Below, piece after piece: positions 8,342 to 17,644 of a stretch of 64,000 nt of DNA. Source of the DNA: Nocardia neocaledoniensis (GTDB lineage Bacteria; Actinomycetota; Actinomycetes; Mycobacteriales; Mycobacteriaceae); the NCBI RefSeq assembly GCF_003182135.1, contig NZ_QGTL01000009.1, positions 124,001-188,000 of the forward strand, written 5' to 3'. A program made the translations under genes and the position numbers. Position 1 is the stretch's first letter, and the number at the start of each line of letters is the position of its first letter. The notes below the pieces were generated by a model. It saw only the letters and a program-made list of their open reading frames with translations. It was not told the DNA's origin and made no database searches.

Positions 8342-9682
8342 GTGACGCTGTTCGACACCCTCGAGCGTCGCCTGGCCGAGAAGGACTCGGCCGATCCCCG
8401 CGACGACGACATCGAGTGGAGCGACGGCATCGAGGAATCGATGGACCAGGTCGACGACCTCCTGCGCCGCTGCCCCGACCACGTCGACGGGTACGCCGAC
8501 GTGCGGGAACTCCTGCTGGAGTCGATGCTGTCGATGATGGACGACTTCGAGCGAGGACAGTTCGACGAGGAAGTGCTGTGGAGCCACGCCCGCGTGCTGG
8601 ACAGTCTGCCGATGGACCTCTCGACGATGCCCGCCGACTGGCGTCACCGGCACCTGGCGGACTTCGCCTTCATGGCCTACCCGCACGATTACGTCGAGAT
8701 CGCCGAACTCCTCGACGAATGCGCGGGCTGGGACGAGATCACAAGGATCGCCGAGTTCTACGACTACATCTACCGTTTCTTCGACGCGCGGATCGACAGC
8801 GTGGACGAGTCGGTGAAGGAGTACGTGCGGTCCGCGAGCGCCGGACCCACCAACTACACGTCCTCGCGGGGCGAATACGGATTCAGCGTCTACATCCCCT
8901 ATGTCGTCCTCTGCTACCTGCACGAACGAGAAGAACTGCGGCAGTTCATCACCCGCCGAACGGAATTCGACGAGGTGTGGGCGGTGCTCGGCGCCACCGG
9001 AAAACAACTTCCCCTGGAAATCCACCACTTCCTGTCCCGCTGGTACACCAGCTGGACAGGGGAACCACTCGATCGGGTGCCGGTACCGGAGAGCTACTTC
9101 GACGAGTACGGCGAGCTGCCCGATGTCGTGCGCGCCTTCTGGCGCGAGGTCGGGTTCGCCGGCTTCGACAAGGGACTGTTGTGGGTGTGCGACCCGCGTG
9201 AGTGGCAGCCGATCGTCGACGAATGGCTGTCGGGTCTCGACCTCCCGGAATCCCACCGTGACGGCCAGATCCCGCTGTTCCGTACCGCGTTCGGAGAGAT
9301 CATCTGCTTCAAGGCGGGAATGGGCAACCTGATCCGCATCGACCCACTCACACCCGAAATCGGTTATGTGACACAGGGGGTCGACTTCGGGGCGCTCGTC
9401 CTGGGATTGAGTTCACAGGTCAGCGGCGACACCTACTGGCGCGGGGCCTTCGGGAAGATCGTGGCCGCGCTCGGCCCGCTCGACCACGCGACGATCTACG
9501 GCTTCGATCCGCTGCCCTTCGCCGGCGAGAATCCCCGCGGTCCCGATGTCGTCTACGCCACCGAGCGAGCGGCCAGGGTGGACGCGCGTTCGGCGATGTC
9601 CACGATCCGCGCCGCGGCCACGGCACACCTGAAGCTCACCGCGCGGAGCTTCTTCAGCGGTGCGCGCGGTACCACCCGATGA
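8342..9682 (+). CDS. GAD-like / DUF1851 (T6SS Tdi1-immunity-like) domain protein with a long helical N-terminus
   Basis: 446 residues from GTG 8342. From about residue 245 it reads as a GAD-like domain (LPDVVRAFWREVGFAGFDKG, DPREWQPIVDEWL), then a DUF1851-type C-terminus (PLFRTAFGEIICF, AALGPLDHATIYGFDPLPFAGE). These pairs occur in immunity proteins for secreted ADP-ribosyltransferase-type toxins. The first ~240 residues are acidic, helical and unrecognised. No toxin gene is adjacent. The frame stays open and protein-like for 28 codons before GTG 8342, back to ATC 8258, which has GGGGGAG upstream; GTG 8342 has no ribosome-binding site, so the true start may be a rare ATC. The 3' end overlaps convergent pgi by 29 bp. 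Confidence 0.7.
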   Translation: MTLFDTLERRLAEKDSADPRDDDIEWSDGIEESMDQVDDLLRRCPDHVDGYADVRELLLESMLSMMDDFERGQFDEEVLWSHARVLDSLPMDLSTMPADWRHRHLADFAFMAYPHDYVEIAELLDECAGWDEITRIAEFYDYIYRFFDARIDSVDESVKEYVRSASAGPTNYTSSRGEYGFSVYIPYVVLCYLHEREELRQFITRRTEFDEVWAVLGATGKQLPLEIHHFLSRWYTSWTGEPLDRVPVPESYFDEYGELPDVVRAFWREVGFAGFDKGLLWVCDPREWQPIVDEWLSGLDLPESHRDGQIPLFRTAFGEIICFKAGMGNLIRIDPLTPEIGYVTQGVDFGALVLGLSSQVSGDTYWRGAFGKIVAALGPLDHATIYGFDPLPFAGENPRGPDVVYATERAARVDARSAMSTIRAAATAHLKLTARSFFSGARGTTR

Positions 9683-11303
9683 GCTCGTCGGTCGACGAAT
9701 CGCCCTGGGACACCGGCTGGTCCGGCTCGCTGAGCAGCGGCGCCAGCGCCAGCGCCTGCTGCTTGCCGAGTTCCACACCCCACTGGTCGAAGCTGTCGAT
9801 GCCCCAGATCGTGCCCTCGACGAACACCTGGTGCTCGTAGAGCGCGATCAGCTGACCCACCGTCGAGGGCGTGAGTTCCGGCGCGAGGACCGTGGTGCTC
9901 GGCCGGTTGCCCGGCATCACCTTGTGCGGCACCAGCTTCGGGTCGGTGCCCTCGGCGGCGATCTCCTCGGCGGTCTTGCCGAAGGCCAGCACCTTGCTCT
10001 GCGCGAACAGGTTGCTCATCAGGATGTCGTGCATGCTGCCGGTGCCGTCGCGGGTCGGCAGGTCGTCGGTGGACCTGGCGAAGCCGAGGAAGTCGGCCGG
10101 GATCAGCCGGGTGCCCTGGTGCAGCAGCTGATAGAAGGCGTGCTGGCCGTTGGTGCCCGGCTCACCCCAGAAGATCTCGCCGGTCGAGGTGGTCACCGGG
10201 GTGCCGTCGGCGCGCACCGACTTGCCGTTGGACTCCATCGTCAGCTGCTGCAGATAGGCGGGGAAGCGCGCCAGATCGTTCGAATACGGCAGCACCGCGC
10301 GCGATTCGGCGCCGAAGAAGTTCGAGTACCAGACGCCGAGCATGCCGAGCAGCACCGGACCGTTCTGATCCAGCGGCGCGGTGGCGAAATGCCGGTCGAC
10401 CGCGTGCATTCCGTCGAGGAACTCGGCGAACCGCTCCTTGCCGATGGTCACCATCACCGCGAGGCCGATGGCCGAGTCGACGGAGTATCGGCCGCCCACC
10501 CAGTCCCAGAACCCGAACATGTGCGCGGGGTCGATGCCGAACTCGGCGACCCGTTCGGCATTGGTGGAGACCGCGACGAAGTGCTTGGCGACGGCGTCCT
10601 CGCCGAGCGCGTCGACCAGCCAGCGGCGCGCCGCCGTCGCGTTGGTGAGCGTCTCGAGCGTGGAGAACGTCTTGGAGGCGACGATGAACAGGGTGCTCGC
10701 CGGATCGAGCCCGGCGAGTTTGGCGACCAGATCGCACGGGTCGACATTGGAGACGAACCGCGCCGAGAGATCGGGCTGCACGTAGTGGCGCAGCGCGCGA
10801 TAGACCATGTCGGGTCCGAGATCGGAGCCGCCGATGCCGATGTTGATCACCGTGGTGATGCGTTGACCCGTCGCGCCGCGCCACTCGCCGGAGCGCACCG
10901 AATCGGCGAATTCGCCCATCCGGCCCAGCACTTCGTGCACCTCGGAGCTCGCCTCGGCGCCGTCGATGGTGAGCTGTTCGCCGCGCGGTAGCCGCAGCGC
11001 GATGTGCCCGACGGCGCGGTCCTCGGAGGTGTTGATGTGGGTGCCTGCGAACATCGCGTCGCGCCGCTCGGGGACACCGGCGGTGCGGGCGAGATCGACC
11101 AGTAGTCGCAGGGTTTCGCGGGTCACGCGATGTTTGCTGTAGTCGATGTGCAGGTCGGCCACCCGCAGGGTCATGTCTTTGCCGCGCGCCGGATCCTCGG
11201 CGAACAGCTCGCGCAGGTGCACGGGTGCGACGCTGCGGTGATTGTCGTGCAGTGCCTGCCAGGCCGCCGACGCGGTGATGTCGCTGCTCACGACAGCCGA
11301 CAT
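9654..11303 (-). CDS. pgi: Glucose-6-phosphate isomerase
   Basis: 549 residues, full family length. Visible signatures are VINIGIGGSDLGPDM, GGRYSVDSAIGL (active-site region) and SFDQWGVELGKQQA at the C-terminus. It interconverts glucose-6-phosphate and fructose-6-phosphate in the cytoplasm. The start ATG (MSAVVSSDITASAAW) lies 94 bp from the divergent aldehyde dehydrogenase gene. The neighbourhood (chorismate mutase, uvrD1/pcrA, sucCD) matches the mycobacterial pgi locus. Confidence 0.97.
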   Translation of the reverse strand: MSAVVSSDITASAAWQALHDNHRSVAPVHLRELFAEDPARGKDMTLRVADLHIDYSKHRVTRETLRLLVDLARTAGVPERRDAMFAGTHINTSEDRAVGHIALRLPRGEQLTIDGAEASSEVHEVLGRMGEFADSVRSGEWRGATGQRITTVINIGIGGSDLGPDMVYRALRHYVQPDLSARFVSNVDPCDLVAKLAGLDPASTLFIVASKTFSTLETLTNATAARRWLVDALGEDAVAKHFVAVSTNAERVAEFGIDPAHMFGFWDWVGGRYSVDSAIGLAVMVTIGKERFAEFLDGMHAVDRHFATAPLDQNGPVLLGMLGVWYSNFFGAESRAVLPYSNDLARFPAYLQQLTMESNGKSVRADGTPVTTSTGEIFWGEPGTNGQHAFYQLLHQGTRLIPADFLGFARSTDDLPTRDGTGSMHDILMSNLFAQSKVLAFGKTAEEIAAEGTDPKLVPHKVMPGNRPSTTVLAPELTPSTVGQLIALYEHQVFVEGTIWGIDSFDQWGVELGKQQALALAPLLSEPDQPVSQGDSSTDELIGWYRAHR

Positions 11304-11396
11304 TACAGCGTCGGCCCGAGTCCGGCGCCGTGGTCGGACAGGGCGAGCTGAACGCGAGCGCCGGTTTTCGGATGGCTCGCTCGCTAGGCTGGCGGC

Positions 11397-12854
11397 ATGG
11401 TGTCCGAAGGTGAAGTACTCGAATTCGTACCGAAGGGTTTGTGGATCGGCTCCGGGCCGGTCGAGGCGACCGGCGGCGGCACCTTCGCGGTGCGCAACCC
11501 CGCCGACGACTCGGTGCTCGCCGAGGTCGCCGACGCGACGCCCGAAGACGCGATGCGCGCGCTCGACGCGGCCGTCGCCGCGGGCGAGTCGTGGGCGGCG
11601 ACCCCGGCCAGGGAGCGCGGCGAGATCCTGCGCGCCGTCTTCGAGCAGCTGACGGCGCGCGCCGAGGAGTTCGCGCTGCTGATGACGCTCGAGATGGGCA
11701 AGGCGCTGCAGGAGAGCCGCAACGAGGTGCGCTACGGCGCCGAGTTCTTCCGCTGGTTCAGCGAGGAGGCGGTGCGCGTGCACGGCCGCTACCTGCACGC
11801 GCCCTCGGGCGCGGGGCGGATCATGGTGACAAAGCAGCCGGTCGGCCCGTGTCTGGCGATCACGCCGTGGAACTTCCCGCTCGCGATGGGCACCCGCAAG
11901 ATCGGCCCCGCGCTGGCGGCCGGGTGCACGATGGTCGTCAAGCCCGCCTCGGCGACCCCGCTGACCATGCTCGCGCTGGCGAAACTGTGCAGCGAGGCCG
12001 GCCTGCCCGACGGCGTCCTGTCCGTGGTCACGACGAGCCGTTCCGGCGCCGTCACCGGCCCGCTGATCGACGATCCCCGCCTGCGCAAGCTCACCTTCAC
12101 CGGCTCGACGGAAGTCGGCAAGAAGCTCGTCGCGGCCTCGGCGAACCGCCTGCTGCGTACCTCGATGGAGCTGGGCGGCAACGCGCCGTTCGTCGTGTTC
12201 GACGACGCCGACATCGACGCCGCGGTCGCCGGCGCCATGCAGGCCAAACTGCGCAACGGCGGCGAGGCGTGCACCGCGGCCAACCGCTTCCACGTGCAGC
12301 GCGGCGTGGTCGAGGAGTTCACCACCAAGCTGGTGGCGGCGATGACCGACAGCGTGGTGCTCGGCCCCGGCACCGACCCGGACAGCACCCTCGGCCCGCT
12401 GGTGAGCGAGGACCAGCTCGGGATCGTCAGCGATCTGGTGGACGACGCCGTCGGCAAGGGCGCGCGGGTGCTGCTCGGCGGCAAGGCGCCCGGCGGCCCC
12501 GGCTGGTTCTACCCGGCGACCGTCCTCGGCGATGTCCCGTCCTCGGCCCGCATCGTGCACGAAGAGGTGTTCGGGCCGGTGGCGCCGATCGTCGCGTTCG
12601 ACACCGAGTCCGAGGGCGTCGCCGCGGCGAACTACACCGAATACGGCCTGGTCAGCTACGTATACACGCGTGATCTGGATCGGGCGCTGCGGGTGTCGGA
12701 GGCGGTCGAGACGGGGATGGTCGGCGTGAATCGCGGTGTCATCTCCGACCCGGCGGCCCCGTTCGGCGGGGTGAAGGAATCGGGCTTCGGCCGCGAGGGC
12801 GGCATCGAGGGCATCGAGGAATACCTGAACACGAAGTACATCGCGCTGGCCTGA
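11397..12854 (+). CDS. gabD: NAD(P)-dependent succinate-semialdehyde dehydrogenase family protein
   Basis: 485 residues of the ALDH superfamily. Visible are TPWNFPLAMGTRKIGPALAAG (cofactor site), FTGSTEVGKK, the general-base glutamate in MELGGNAPFVVF, and the nucleophilic cysteine in NGGEACTAANRF. The closest recognisable subgroup is succinate-semialdehyde dehydrogenase (GabD2-like), which would oxidise succinic semialdehyde to succinate in the GABA shunt or alpha-ketoglutarate bypass. Substrate assignment within ALDHs is inferred. A strong hairpin follows the stop. Confidence 0.85.
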   Translation: MVSEGEVLEFVPKGLWIGSGPVEATGGGTFAVRNPADDSVLAEVADATPEDAMRALDAAVAAGESWAATPARERGEILRAVFEQLTARAEEFALLMTLEMGKALQESRNEVRYGAEFFRWFSEEAVRVHGRYLHAPSGAGRIMVTKQPVGPCLAITPWNFPLAMGTRKIGPALAAGCTMVVKPASATPLTMLALAKLCSEAGLPDGVLSVVTTSRSGAVTGPLIDDPRLRKLTFTGSTEVGKKLVAASANRLLRTSMELGGNAPFVVFDDADIDAAVAGAMQAKLRNGGEACTAANRFHVQRGVVEEFTTKLVAAMTDSVVLGPGTDPDSTLGPLVSEDQLGIVSDLVDDAVGKGARVLLGGKAPGGPGWFYPATVLGDVPSSARIVHEEVFGPVAPIVAFDTESEGVAAANYTEYGLVSYVYTRDLDRALRVSEAVETGMVGVNRGVISDPAAPFGGVKESGFGREGGIEGIEEYLNTKYIALA

Positions 12855-12860
12855 GACGCG

Positions 12861-12899
12861 AAACCGCCCCGGGGATGGTGTCGCACCCGGGGCGGCTTT
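12861..12899 (+). terminator. Rho-independent-type terminator
   Basis: A perfect 10-bp GC stem (CCGCCCCGGG/CCCGGGGCGG, 12864-12873 with 12886-12895) has a 12-base loop and a short TTT. It sits between the convergent aldehyde dehydrogenase and chorismate mutase genes and can serve both. Confidence 0.8.
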
Positions 12900-12944
12900 G
12901 TGGCGGCGGCGCGCTGGATGGCGCGCCGCGTGGTGTGTGGGGTC

Positions 12945-13241
12945 TCAGCGACCGAGGCGGCCTCGACCGAGACGCAGCAGCAGCATGGCGAGGGTGTGGC
13001 CCTCCTGGCCGAGCTCGCTGAAGCGCTCGAGCACCTTCATCTCACGGCTGTGGACCAGGCGAGGTCCGCCGGAGGCCATCCGGGTACGTCCGATGATCCG
13101 CGAGATCTCGCTGCGGCGTTTGATCGCGGCGAGGATCGTGGCGTCGAGCTGGTCGATCTCGAGGCGGAGCTTCTCGATCTCCGCTTCGGATTGCGGCAGC
13201 GCCGAATCGGACCCGGTGGTCGTAGCAGGGGTGCTCATCAT
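12945..13241 (-). CDS. Chorismate mutase, monofunctional AroQ type
   Basis: 98 residues, all-helical AroQ type. Motifs EIEKLRLEIDQLDATILAAI, RRSEISRIIGRTRMASGG and RLVHSREMKVLERF are very close to the intracellular mycobacterial enzyme Rv0948c. It converts chorismate to prephenate for phenylalanine and tyrosine synthesis; in mycobacteria this weak enzyme is activated by complexing with DAHP synthase. It ends with the family's conserved LLRLGRGRLG tail. GAGGAG precedes two consecutive ATG codons, so the start could be 13241 or 13238. Confidence 0.93.
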   Translation of the reverse strand: MMSTPATTTGSDSALPQSEAEIEKLRLEIDQLDATILAAIKRRSEISRIIGRTRMASGGPRLVHSREMKVLERFSELGQEGHTLAMLLLRLGRGRLGR

Positions 13242-13536
13242 TCATCTCCTCGTGTCAGAACTTGGATCGGTTCGGCCCGACGGCCCGTTACCCGATCTGT
13301 TCCTTCACCCTGAAACTTTCCCGACGGGCGGTACCTGATCCCCCCGGAGTACGCGAAAAATCACGCTCACCGCCACGATATCGGATCGTTTGCCGATCCG
13401 GGCATGCGAATGAGCACTGACCATGAGGCCCAGTGTGCCACGGGCCCATACCTATGCAAAACAGCTGTGTTTGTGAATCTGCTGAGAACCCGGCGGTTCG
13501 CGACCTGTCGGTGCCCGCCGGTAGCGTGGACAGACG
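13242..13536. other. Divergent promoter region between chorismate mutase and pcrA
   Basis: About 295 bp that hold both promoters. The part nearest pcrA is comparatively AT-rich (CCTATGCAAAACAGCTGTGTTTGTGAATC). I see no convincing ORF, riboswitch or clear operator here. Confidence 0.5.
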
Positions 13537-16113
13537 ATGGATATCACGGTCGCTCCCCACGCCTCAGCCGCCGATCCCAGCGAACCCGCCCCCGCGGCGC
13601 TATCGCGTCGGGACGGCGGTGATTCCGGTGCGTCCGGTGGCGGCCTGGCCGAGGCGGCGGCCCGGCACAGCGCCGAACAGGAGCAGCGCCGCAAGGAGCG
13701 GGCCCAGCGTCGCGCGGAGGAGACCGAGCGCCTGCTCGACGGGCTCAATCCGCAGCAGCGCGCCGCCGTGGTGCACGCGGGCTCGCCGCTGCTGATCGTC
13801 GCGGGCGCGGGCTCGGGCAAGACGGCCGTGCTCACCCGGCGCATCGCGTACCTGCTCGCCGCCCGCGGCGTGCAGACCGGGCAGATCCTCGCCATCACCT
13901 TCACCAACAAGGCCGCCGCCGAGATGCGCGAGCGGGTTGCCGGGCTGGTCGGCCCCCGCGCGGCCAGCATGTGGGTCTCGACGTTCCATTCCAGCTGTGT
14001 CCGGATTCTGCGGATGCAGGCCGCGCTGCTGCCGGGCCTGAATTCGAATTTCTCCATCTACGACGCCGACGATTCGCGCCGGCTGCTCACGATGATCAGC
14101 CGCGATTTCGACATCGACACCAAAAAATATTCGGCGCGATTGCTGGCGACCGCGATTTCCAACCTGAAGAACGAGCTGATCGGGCCCGAGCAGGCCGCGG
14201 CCGACGCCGAGGCCGACGAGACCGAGCTGCCCGCGCTCGTCGCCCGCGTCTACGCCGAGTACCAGAAGCGGCTGCGCGCGGCGAACGCGCTGGACTTCGA
14301 CGATCTGATCGGCGAGACGGTGGCCCTGCTGCAGAACCACCCGCAGGTGGCCGAGTACTACCGGCGCCGGTTCCGGCACGTGCTCGTCGACGAGTACCAG
14401 GACACCAACCACGCCCAGTACGTGCTGGTGCGCGAACTCGTCGGCCACCACACCGAGGGTGCCGAGGCGGGCGTCGAACCCAGCGAGCTGTGCGTCGTCG
14501 GTGACGCCGACCAGTCGATCTACGCCTTCCGCGGCGCGACCATCCGCAACATCGAGGAGTTCGAGCGCGATTTCCCCGACGCGGAAACCATTCTGCTGGA
14601 ACAGAACTACCGCTCCACCCAGCACATCCTCTCCGCGGCCAACGCGGTGATCTCGCGCAACGAGGGCAGGCGCGAGAAGAAGCTGTGGACCGATTCCGGT
14701 GAGGGTGAACTGATCACCGGCTATGTCGCCGACAACGAACACGACGAGGCCGCCTTCGTCGCCAAGGAGATCGACAAGCTGGTCGACGCGGGCGAGGCCA
14801 ACTACGGCGATGTGGCGGTGTTCTACCGCACGAACAACAATTCGCGCGCGCTGGAAGAGATCTTCATCCGGATGGGACTGCCGTACAAGGTGGTCGGCGG
14901 CGTCCGATTCTACGAGCGCAAAGAAGTCCGCGACGTGGTCGCGTATCTGCGTGTGCTGGAGAATCCCGACGACGCGGTGAGCCTGCGCCGCATTCTCAAC
15001 ACCCCCCGCCGCGGCATCGGTGACCGCGCCGAAGCCTGCGTCGCGGTGCACGCCGAACAGCGCGACATCGGTTTCGCCGCCGCGCTGCGCGATGCCGCCG
15101 ACGGGAAGGTCGCGCTGCTGAACACGCGGGCGCAGCGGGCGATCGCCGGCTTCCTCGAGCTGCTCGACGAGATCCGCGCGGCCGGGCAACGCGCCGACAG
15201 CGCATATCCCGATGTCGGCAATGTCGTCGACGCGGTGCTCGACCGCACCGGATACCGCGCCGAACTGGAGTCCTCCGACGATCCGCAGGACGGCGCCCGG
15301 CTCGACAACCTCAACGAACTCGTCAGCGTGGCACGTGAATTCAGTTCCGAGGCGTTCAACAACGCCGAGGCCGCGCGCGAGGAGGGGCTGCTGCCCGAGG
15401 TGGGCGACGGTGAGCCGGAACCCGGTTCGCTGGCGGCCTTCCTGGAGCGGGTCTCGCTCGTCGCCGACACCGACCAGATCCCGGACGAGGGGTCGGGCGT
15501 CGTCACGATGATGACGCTGCACACCGCGAAGGGCCTGGAATTCCCGGTCGTGTTCGTGACCGGCTGGGAAGACGGGCAGTTCCCGCACATGCGCGCCCTC
15601 GGTGATCCCACCGAGCTGGCCGAGGAACGCCGGCTCGCCTACGTGGGCATCACCCGCGCGCGCCAGCGCCTGTATCTGTCGCGCGCCGTGGTGCGCTCGG
15701 GCTGGGGACAGCCGGTGTCCAACCCGGAATCGCGCTTCCTGCAGGAGATTCCGCAGCATCTGCTGGATTGGCGACGGTTGGAGCCGGTGGTGTCGCCGGT
15801 GCAGCGCGGCCGCCGCCGCGGCGAGGACAGCGGCTTCGAGCGCGATTGGACGCGCGGCGACGGCTGGGATCAGCGCCCTGGCGTGCGCGGCGGGTCCGGG
15901 CAGCGCAGGCCGGCGCCGGGCGGCGGGATCAAGCGCAACAACACCGATCTCGTGCTCGCCGTGGGCGACCGGGTCAGCGACGACAAGTACGGTCTCGGCC
16001 GCGTGGTCGCCGCCGACGGCGTCGGTCCGCTGGCCACCGTCACCATCGACTTCGGCACCGCGGGGAAGATCCGGCTGATTCCGCAGTACAGCCGGACCAT
16101 CGTCAAGCTCTAG
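13537..16113 (+). CDS. pcrA: ATP-dependent DNA helicase UvrD1/PcrA
   Basis: 858 residues of SF1A helicase. Walker A is VAGAGSGKTAVLTRR after LNPQQRAAV; further motifs are ITFTNKAAAEMRERV (Ia), VDEYQDTNHAQY (II), VGDADQSIYAFRGA (III), EQNYRS (IV), HTAKGLEFPVVFV (V) and YVGITRARQRLYL (VI). The C-terminal ~45 residues form the Tudor-like RNA-polymerase-binding module (GDRVSDDKYGLGRVVA). It acts in nucleotide excision and transcription-coupled repair. An Arg/Glu-rich N-terminal extension of ~70 residues precedes the core. The stop overlaps the convergent gene by 4 bp through a shared CTAG. Confidence 0.96.
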   Translation: MDITVAPHASAADPSEPAPAALSRRDGGDSGASGGGLAEAAARHSAEQEQRRKERAQRRAEETERLLDGLNPQQRAAVVHAGSPLLIVAGAGSGKTAVLTRRIAYLLAARGVQTGQILAITFTNKAAAEMRERVAGLVGPRAASMWVSTFHSSCVRILRMQAALLPGLNSNFSIYDADDSRRLLTMISRDFDIDTKKYSARLLATAISNLKNELIGPEQAAADAEADETELPALVARVYAEYQKRLRAANALDFDDLIGETVALLQNHPQVAEYYRRRFRHVLVDEYQDTNHAQYVLVRELVGHHTEGAEAGVEPSELCVVGDADQSIYAFRGATIRNIEEFERDFPDAETILLEQNYRSTQHILSAANAVISRNEGRREKKLWTDSGEGELITGYVADNEHDEAAFVAKEIDKLVDAGEANYGDVAVFYRTNNNSRALEEIFIRMGLPYKVVGGVRFYERKEVRDVVAYLRVLENPDDAVSLRRILNTPRRGIGDRAEACVAVHAEQRDIGFAAALRDAADGKVALLNTRAQRAIAGFLELLDEIRAAGQRADSAYPDVGNVVDAVLDRTGYRAELESSDDPQDGARLDNLNELVSVAREFSSEAFNNAEAAREEGLLPEVGDGEPEPGSLAAFLERVSLVADTDQIPDEGSGVVTMMTLHTAKGLEFPVVFVTGWEDGQFPHMRALGDPTELAEERRLAYVGITRARQRLYLSRAVVRSGWGQPVSNPESRFLQEIPQHLLDWRRLEPVVSPVQRGRRRGEDSGFERDWTRGDGWDQRPGVRGGSGQRRPAPGGGIKRNNTDLVLAVGDRVSDDKYGLGRVVAADGVGPLATVTIDFGTAGKIRLIPQYSRTIVKL

Positions 16114-17489
16114 CCCGGCAACAGGTCGGTCAGGGCCTCGTCCAGGGTCGGGTAGCGGAAGGTGAAGCCCACCTTGGGCAGGATCTCCGAGGTGGCGTGC
16201 CGTCCCGTCAGGCCGAGCGCGGCGTCGGAGCGCAGGACCACGGCGCCCACCTTCAGCATGGCCGACGGGGTCGGCGGCGAGGGCGGCCGGTGCAGGTGGC
16301 GGCGCAGGCTCGCCATGAGTTCGGCATTGCGCACGGGGTTCTCGGTGGCGGCCACGACAATGCCGTCGGGGAGGGTGATCTCGGGGTCGAGGCCGAGCGC
16401 GGCGCGCACGATGGCCAGCCAGTCCTCGATGTGGATCCAGCTGAACCACTGGTCACCGGGGCCGACGCGACCGCCGAGGCCCGCCTTGGTGAGCTGGGTG
16501 AGGCGTTTGAGCGCGGGTGCGTCGGGTTCGAGGACGATGGAGGTGCGCAGGATCGTCCAGTGTTCGGCCCGCGCCGGGTCGAAGGCGTCCTCCCACGGCT
16601 GGGCCACGCCGGTCATCTGCGGCAGGCCGACCGGCAGGGGAGTGGTTTCGGTGCAGCGGGTTTCGCCCGCGTCGGACCAGATGGCGGTGGTGCTCGCCTG
16701 CACCCAGTAGTCGACCGGCTTGTCGCGCAATCCCGCCGCGGCGACCAGTGCGGTGGTGGAATCGACTCGGCTGGAACGCAATTCGGCGATATTGCGTTCG
16801 GTGGGTCGCACGTCGACCAGTTTGCCCGCCAGGTTGATCACGGCCAGCGGTCCGGGTTCGCGCAGTTCGGCGGCCCAGGCGCCGACCGAGCGGCCGTCCC
16901 ATTCGGTCTGCCGGAACGGCAGCGAGCGGTCCCGGCGCCGGGTGAGCAGGGTGACGTGCAGGCCGCGGCAGATCAGGTCGGCGGCGATCTGGGTGCCGAG
17001 CGCGCCGGTGCCGCCCGCGATGACCGCGGTGAGCGCGTCCTCGGCGGGGACGAGTCCGGCCAGCCTGGCCAGCCGCGAGAAGTTCACCCGCACATCGGTT
17101 TCGAGGTAGGGCCGGACCACCGTGCGCATCGCCGCGGCCGACGGCCCGCTGAAGCGCAGTTCCTGGGAGACCTCGGTGCCACCGTCGCGGGGTGTGAGCC
17201 GCCAGGTGAGGTGCATCGTGCCCGCGGGCTCGGGCTGCTCGATGGTCAGCTCCCGCGCCGGCGTGAGTGTGGTGACGGTGAACGGTTTACCGAATTTCTC
17301 GTGCACCCGTGCCGAGAGATTGCCGTTGGGCACATAGTCGCCGGTGGCGCCGACCTCGACGGGTCCGTGCATCCACACATCCCGCACGCCCGGATTCCAT
17401 TCCGGCCACTGCGAGATGTCCCCGAGCACGCTCCACACCAATTCCGGTGAAAGCGCAATGAACTGCGTGTACCGCGTCGTACCAGCCAT
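16110..17489 (-). CDS. TIGR01777 family epimerase with N-terminal SRPBCC domain
   Basis: 459 residues. About residues 1-150 form an SRPBCC/polyketide-cyclase-like hydrophobic pocket domain (TRYTQFIALSPELVWSVLGD). Residues ~155-459 are an NAD(P)-binding extended SDR (VIAGGTGALGTQIAADLI, AVINLAGKLVDVR, WSWIH-like FSWIHIEDWLAIV). The fusion is known in actinobacteria as the TIGR01777/YfcH group, whose substrate is unknown. The first ATG has AGGTATGG-like context only, so start support is moderate. It converges with pcrA. Confidence 0.88.
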   Translation of the reverse strand: MAGTTRYTQFIALSPELVWSVLGDISQWPEWNPGVRDVWMHGPVEVGATGDYVPNGNLSARVHEKFGKPFTVTTLTPARELTIEQPEPAGTMHLTWRLTPRDGGTEVSQELRFSGPSAAAMRTVVRPYLETDVRVNFSRLARLAGLVPAEDALTAVIAGGTGALGTQIAADLICRGLHVTLLTRRRDRSLPFRQTEWDGRSVGAWAAELREPGPLAVINLAGKLVDVRPTERNIAELRSSRVDSTTALVAAAGLRDKPVDYWVQASTTAIWSDAGETRCTETTPLPVGLPQMTGVAQPWEDAFDPARAEHWTILRTSIVLEPDAPALKRLTQLTKAGLGGRVGPGDQWFSWIHIEDWLAIVRAALGLDPEITLPDGIVVAATENPVRNAELMASLRRHLHRPPSPPTPSAMLKVGAVVLRSDAALGLTGRHATSEILPKVGFTFRYPTLDEALTDLLPG

Positions 17490-17644
17490 ACCTGCACGCT
17501 AGCCCGTCCCCGCCGGAGCGGAAAGCGTGTCACTACTCACCGTCGAGCCACCGGAAGCCTCCCGGTACGCAGGCGACAACCATCAACCGGTCGGCCGCCG
17601 GCACAGCGCGATCGAGCGGCTGAGATATGCGGAGCGGCGTGAAC

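Noticed and set aside
7642..9682. Toxin-immunity pair formed by the K+ channel and the GAD-like gene
   Set aside because: The channel has a normal selectivity filter and no toxin features; the two may only be neighbours.
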